Assembly: GCF_001417955.2 (NCBI RefSeq)
Contig: NZ_LKTM01000001.1
Coordinates: forward strand, 62,001-126,000
Direction: 5' to 3'
DNA length: 64,000 nucleotides
From: Mycobacterium gordonae
GTDB taxonomy: Bacteria; Actinomycetota; Actinomycetes; Mycobacteriales; Mycobacteriaceae
Position numbers and translations under genes: made by a program. This document shows, in pieces, positions 61,501-64,000 of this stretch. Within the stretch, counting starts at the first letter, position 1, and each line of letters opens with the position of its first letter. The notes below the pieces were generated by a model. The model saw nothing but the letters and a program-made list of their open reading frames with translations, was not told the DNA's origin and searched no databases.

Positions 61501-62944
61501 CTTCCTGCAACTCGGACTGGACAGCATTCTCGCTTTGTCAGTGGTGCAGGCGGCGCGGCGACGCGGGATTCCGCTGCGCGCACGACTGATCCTCGAGTGC
61601 GCCGACGTTCGTGAGCTCGCCGCCGCAATCGACGCCCAGGACGCTGTGCCGGATCGTCGCGACGAAGAGCGTGGACAACCGATTCCGTTGCTGCCCAACG
61701 CCCATTGGCTCTACGAGCACGGCGAGCCGCGGCGGCTGGCGCAGGTCGAGGCCCTCAGGCTGCCCGACGGCATCGACGGCGACCGACTCAGAACGGCGCT
61801 CACCAGTGTCGTGGACGGTCACGAGGTGCTACGCACCCGCCTGGACCGCGCCAGCATGACTTTGGCACCCGCGCCGGCCCAGGATCTCCTCGATGAGGTC
61901 GCGGTGACGGGTGACCTGCCCGCGGCGGTTCGGAAGCACGCCGAGCGTGCCGTGGCCGGTCTCGATCCGGAACGGGGCGCACTGCTGTCGGTCGCCTGGC
62001 TGCGCCCGCCGACTGGGCAGAGTGTGCTGCTGATCGCCGCGCACGTCCTGGCCATGGATCCGGCCTCGTGGCGGGTGGTGCTGGGTGAACTCGACACCGC
62101 CCTGCATGCGCTGGCAGCGGGTCGTTCACCCGCACCTGTCACCGAGCACACCACCTACCGGCAGTGGGCGGCCGCCCTCACGCAGCGAGCGGAAACACTT
62201 GAGAGCACACCGTTTTGGCTGACCCAGCTGGACGGCGACGATCCCGACCTCGGGTCCCGCCGGGTCGATCCCGATCGAGACCGCGCCCGGGACCTGGTGA
62301 TAAACGCGTCGGTGACCGACGCCGAGACCACCGGACGGCTCTTGGATGTGGGTGTTCCGATGTTCGAGGTACTGGTCGCCGCCGCGACCCGGACGGTCAA
62401 CCGGTGGCGGCGAAGCCGTGGCCAGCCGACCCCGCCGCCGCTGTTGGCGCTCGAAACTCACGGCCGGGCAGACGCTTTGGCCGGCGACATGGTTGATACG
62501 TCCGACACCGTCGGACTGCTGAGCACCATTTACCCGTTGCGCCTGCACACCACCGACCCGCACCGGGTGGCCGAGCAGCTGGCCTCGGTCCCCGGCGGCG
62601 ACATCGACTACGGGGTGCTGCGCTATCTGCGCAGCGACACCGCGGACCAGCTCAAGAAAAGGCCCGGGCCGCAACTTCTGCTCAACTACCTGGGTCACGC
62701 CGACCTGGGCGGCGCCGGTACCGACCTACGGCTCGACCGTGAGCTGCTCGGCGGGCTGCCGCAGTTGCCGGAGCCGGACATCGCGGTACGTCACGAGGTG
62801 GTCATCCTGGCCACCCTGCTCGGCTCCGGTGACGAACACGTGCTGCTCACCCAGTGGCGGGTGTTGCCGGACATTCTCTGCGAGGCCGATGTGGCCGCGC
62901 TGCAGACGATCTGGAATCAGGAACTCAAGGAGCTGGTGTCATGA
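58568..62944 (+). CDS. mbtF: Mycobactin NRPS MbtF (C-A-PCP-C/E-like)
   Basis: 1,458 residues, about the length of known MbtF. GTG 58568 overlaps the mbtE stop (GTGA). Condensation domain with [10 protein letters not shown] and HHIVIDGWS (His144 on); adenylation domain with [28 protein letters not shown] and [21 protein letters not shown] with GLDSI Ser986; a C-terminal domain of the epimerase/condensation fold with [10 protein letters not shown] but its HHxxxDG reads HVLAMDP (His1159). Pocket residues read by eye (Asp, Ala, Gln, Asp, Leu, Leu, Cys, Val, Glu) have two acids, fitting a basic substrate such as lysine. The C-terminal domain may form the caprolactam and release the product (inference). 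Confidence 0.92.
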   Translation: MTATRTAMPPGIEDVMALSPLQEGLYSLTTLAEFSSEDPYLIGMTADISGALDVDLLKQCAAEMLVRHPNLRASFVSRNIPRPVQIVPTGVELPWRQVRATRAEIEGLGAAERARPFDFERTPAIRFLLVELPGDHWHLIITAHHIVIDGWSLPVFAAELIELYGAGGDAAALPDKPRPYRDYIGWLSGHDRSASEQAWRDYLAGLSAPTMLSAAMAGEAPRAGLPRRTELRAGREVTAELADGARSRGITVNTLMQMAWALVLSRSTDRDDVVFGVTVSGRPAELSGVESMIGLFINTVPLRVRLDPDTSAGAQCLAVQRDAAMLRDHSYLSHATLRKLGGVGEMFDTLLVYENFPTAGLGGDRQLCSGGVTFKPSGLESVTHFPVTLAAHMAGDELVLLIEVLDGALGETTGESLGRRVLLTAERLLSGWQRPLRELSVLHDDEAGPLRARHAPQVPPTEGFHTRFTAAAGASPQATALSWDGGAMTYAELDAAANRMAALLTQRGVAAETPVAIRLARGHMYVVALLGVLKAGGVSVPVEPATPPERMASIMRQTGAAIVIDEDLVSAAQARCGEYRPAAIHPQQAAYLVFTSGTTGEPKGVIGTHAALGAYADDHIERVLKPAAARLGRPLRIAHSWSFAFDAAWQPLVALLDGHAVHVVADRTQRDAEALVEAIVEHRIDMIDTTPSMFTQLRAFGLLASAPLSVLALGGEAIGPAMWQAIRDECARTATSAYNCYGPTETTVEAVVADITEHRAPTIGRPTQYTLGYVLDAALRPVPYGVPGELYLAGRQLARGYVGRAAETAGRFVADPFVCGGRMYRTGDVVRRQSDDSLRYLGRADAQVKIRGYRVEPGEIAAALETHPAVRHAHVVVRERQRRPVLTAYAAGVNGTRPTSAELRAAIGRRLPRYMVPQHIIVVDQIPLTTNGKLDEAALDDIGAVTTTAPAPSTATETQLAEIISELLGQPEVDVTADFLQLGLDSILALSVVQAARRRGIPLRARLILECADVRELAAAIDAQDAVPDRRDEERGQPIPLLPNAHWLYEHGEPRRLAQVEALRLPDGIDGDRLRTALTSVVDGHEVLRTRLDRASMTLAPAPAQDLLDEVAVTGDLPAAVRKHAERAVAGLDPERGALLSVAWLRPPTGQSVLLIAAHVLAMDPASWRVVLGELDTALHALAAGRSPAPVTEHTTYRQWAAALTQRAETLESTPFWLTQLDGDDPDLGSRRVDPDRDRARDLVINASVTDAETTGRLLDVGVPMFEVLVAAATRTVNRWRRSRGQPTPPPLLALETHGRADALAGDMVDTSDTVGLLSTIYPLRLHTTDPHRVAEQLASVPGGDIDYGVLRYLRSDTADQLKKRPGPQLLLNYLGHADLGGAGTDLRLDRELLGGLPQLPEPDIAVRHEVVILATLLGSGDEHVLLTQWRVLPDILCEADVAALQTIWNQELKELVS

Positions 62945-64000
62945 CCACACTCGGAGTGATCGGAGCCGGCGCCAAGGCGGTCGCCGTGGCGGCCAAGGCT
63001 TCGGTGTTGCGTGCCATGGGTGTCGACACACCCGAGGTGGTGGCCGTCGAGCGAACCGGAGTGGCCGCCAATTGGCAGGCCAGCGGCGGCTGGACCGACG
63101 GTGCCCAACACCTGGGTACCAGCCCGGAAAAGGATGTCGGTTTCCCCTACCACTCGTCGCTGGTGCCGCGTCGCAACGCCGAACTCGACGAGCGGATGAC
63201 CTGCCACAGCTGGCAGTCGTACCTCATCGCCACCGGGCAGTTCGCGCAATGGATCGACCGGGGCCGGCCCGCCCCAACCCACCGCCGGTGGGGCCAGTAT
63301 CTGCGCTGGGTCGCCCAACGCGTCGACATGACCGTCATCTACGGCGAGGTCGACCGCATCGCCGTCGACGGAAAGCAGTGGGCGCTGCACACCCCGGAAG
63401 GCACCGTGCGCGTTGACGCGCTGATGATCACCGGGCCGGGTCAGCCGGAACGCACGTTGTTGCCGGGCAATCCGCGGGTGCTGTCGATTGCGCAGTTCTG
63501 GCACCGGGCCGCCGCGCACGAGCGGATCAGCGCCGAACGGGTCGCGATGATCGGCGGCGGCGAGACCGCGGCGGCGATGCTCAATGAGTTGTTCCGGCAC
63601 TCGATTTCGACGATCACCGTGATCTCCCCGCAGGTGACGCTGTTCACCCGCGGCGAAGGCTACTTCGAGAACTCGCTGTTCTCCGACCCGTCCGACTGGA
63701 CGGCTCTGACTTTGGCCGAGCGCCGTGACGCGATCGCCCGCACCGACCGCGGAGTCTTCTCTTCCAACGTGCAGGACGCGCTGATGGCCGACGACCGGAT
63801 CCGGCACCTGCGGGGGCGCGTCGCGCATGCCGTCGGTCGCGACGACCAGATCCGGCTCACGCTCAACACCAATCGTGGCAGCGAAAACTTCGAGACCGTG
63901 CACGGTTTCGATCTCGTCATCGACGGCTCCGGCCTCGACGCGTTGTGGTTTACCTCGCTGTTCGGTCAGGACGCGCTCGATCTGCTCGAACTCGGGCTGG
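62941..64000 (+). CDS. mbtG: Lysine N-hydroxylase MbtG (cut by window edge)
   Basis: At least 353 residues; the frame runs off the window. ATG 62941 overlaps the mbtF stop (ATGA). FAD/NADPH-dependent N-hydroxylase: FAD loop [65 protein letters not shown] loop [18 protein letters not shown] and [19 protein letters not shown]. The sequence tracks M. tuberculosis MbtG closely as I remember it. It hydroxylates the terminal amines of lysine so that mycobactin can bind iron. mbtH would be expected beyond the edge. Confidence 0.95.
   Translation, partial: MTTLGVIGAGAKAVAVAAKASVLRAMGVDTPEVVAVERTGVAANWQASGGWTDGAQHLGTSPEKDVGFPYHSSLVPRRNAELDERMTCHSWQSYLIATGQFAQWIDRGRPAPTHRRWGQYLRWVAQRVDMTVIYGEVDRIAVDGKQWALHTPEGTVRVDALMITGPGQPERTLLPGNPRVLSIAQFWHRAAAHERISAERVAMIGGGETAAAMLNELFRHSISTITVISPQVTLFTRGEGYFENSLFSDPSDWTALTLAERRDAIARTDRGVFSSNVQDALMADDRIRHLRGRVAHAVGRDDQIRLTLNTNRGSENFETVHGFDLVIDGSGLDALWFTSLFGQDALDLLELGL

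Overview
The window is high-GC DNA from a mycobacterium (Mycobacterium or Mycolicibacterium). Evidence: Mce-associated proteins at the left edge, a PE-family protein, many acyl-CoA and lipid enzymes, an MmpL transporter, a DUF732 protein, EchA6, and mbtC-D-E-F-G of the mycobactin pathway at the right edge. Genes are densely packed, often with ATGA or TGATG overlaps. No tRNA, rRNA, insertion sequence, phage or CRISPR array was seen.

Layout. 1-2.8 kb: tail of a Mce-associated set, a CAP-domain secreted protein, a DUF732 protein and a membrane protein. 2.9-15.5 kb: a minus-strand run of fatty- or alicyclic-acid catabolism genes (two acyl-CoA dehydrogenases, two SDRs, thiolase, CoA-transferase/hydrolase, HMG-CoA-lyase-like enzyme, three crotonase-fold proteins, a DUF7064 protein, an aminoglycoside-phosphotransferase-like protein, and a six-helix membrane protein). 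Two nearly identical 20-bp elements lie just upstream of its two transcription starts. 15.8-24.9 kb: gpsA, a membrane-protein/subunit III-like/subunit IV-like trio without a catalytic oxidase subunit, an SDR, small secreted or membrane proteins, a TetR-PhlG-like divergent pair, a bicovalent flavin oxidase and EchA6. 25-35 kb: SCO6745-like, four-repeat membrane protein, class I aldolase, PE protein, a lipid-transfer thiolase with its DUF35 partner, an AAA ATPase, an amidase and a GGDEF protein. 35-42 kb: RNase Z, a TetR-P450 divergent pair, a TetR-DUF4267 divergent pair, a methyltransferase remnant, a FadE5-like dehydrogenase and a CYP138-like P450.

41-64 kb is the specialised-metabolism end. 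Leftward: MmpL4/5-like exporter, type II thioesterase, HxxxDG acyltransferase and CYP138-like P450, as one tight operon. Rightward: mbtC (KS), mbtD (AT-KR-ACP), mbtE (C-A-PCP-C-A-PCP), mbtF (C-A-PCP-C/E-like) and mbtG (lysine N-hydroxylase, cut by the window edge), all overlapping or nearly so. mbtB, mbtA and an IdeR-type box are absent from the visible flank. MbtE has a degenerate first condensation domain and an atypical second adenylation pocket, so the assembly line may be remodelled.

Starts were chosen by overlap, Shine-Dalgarno sequence and family N-termini. Family names come from recognising motifs by eye; no database search was run.
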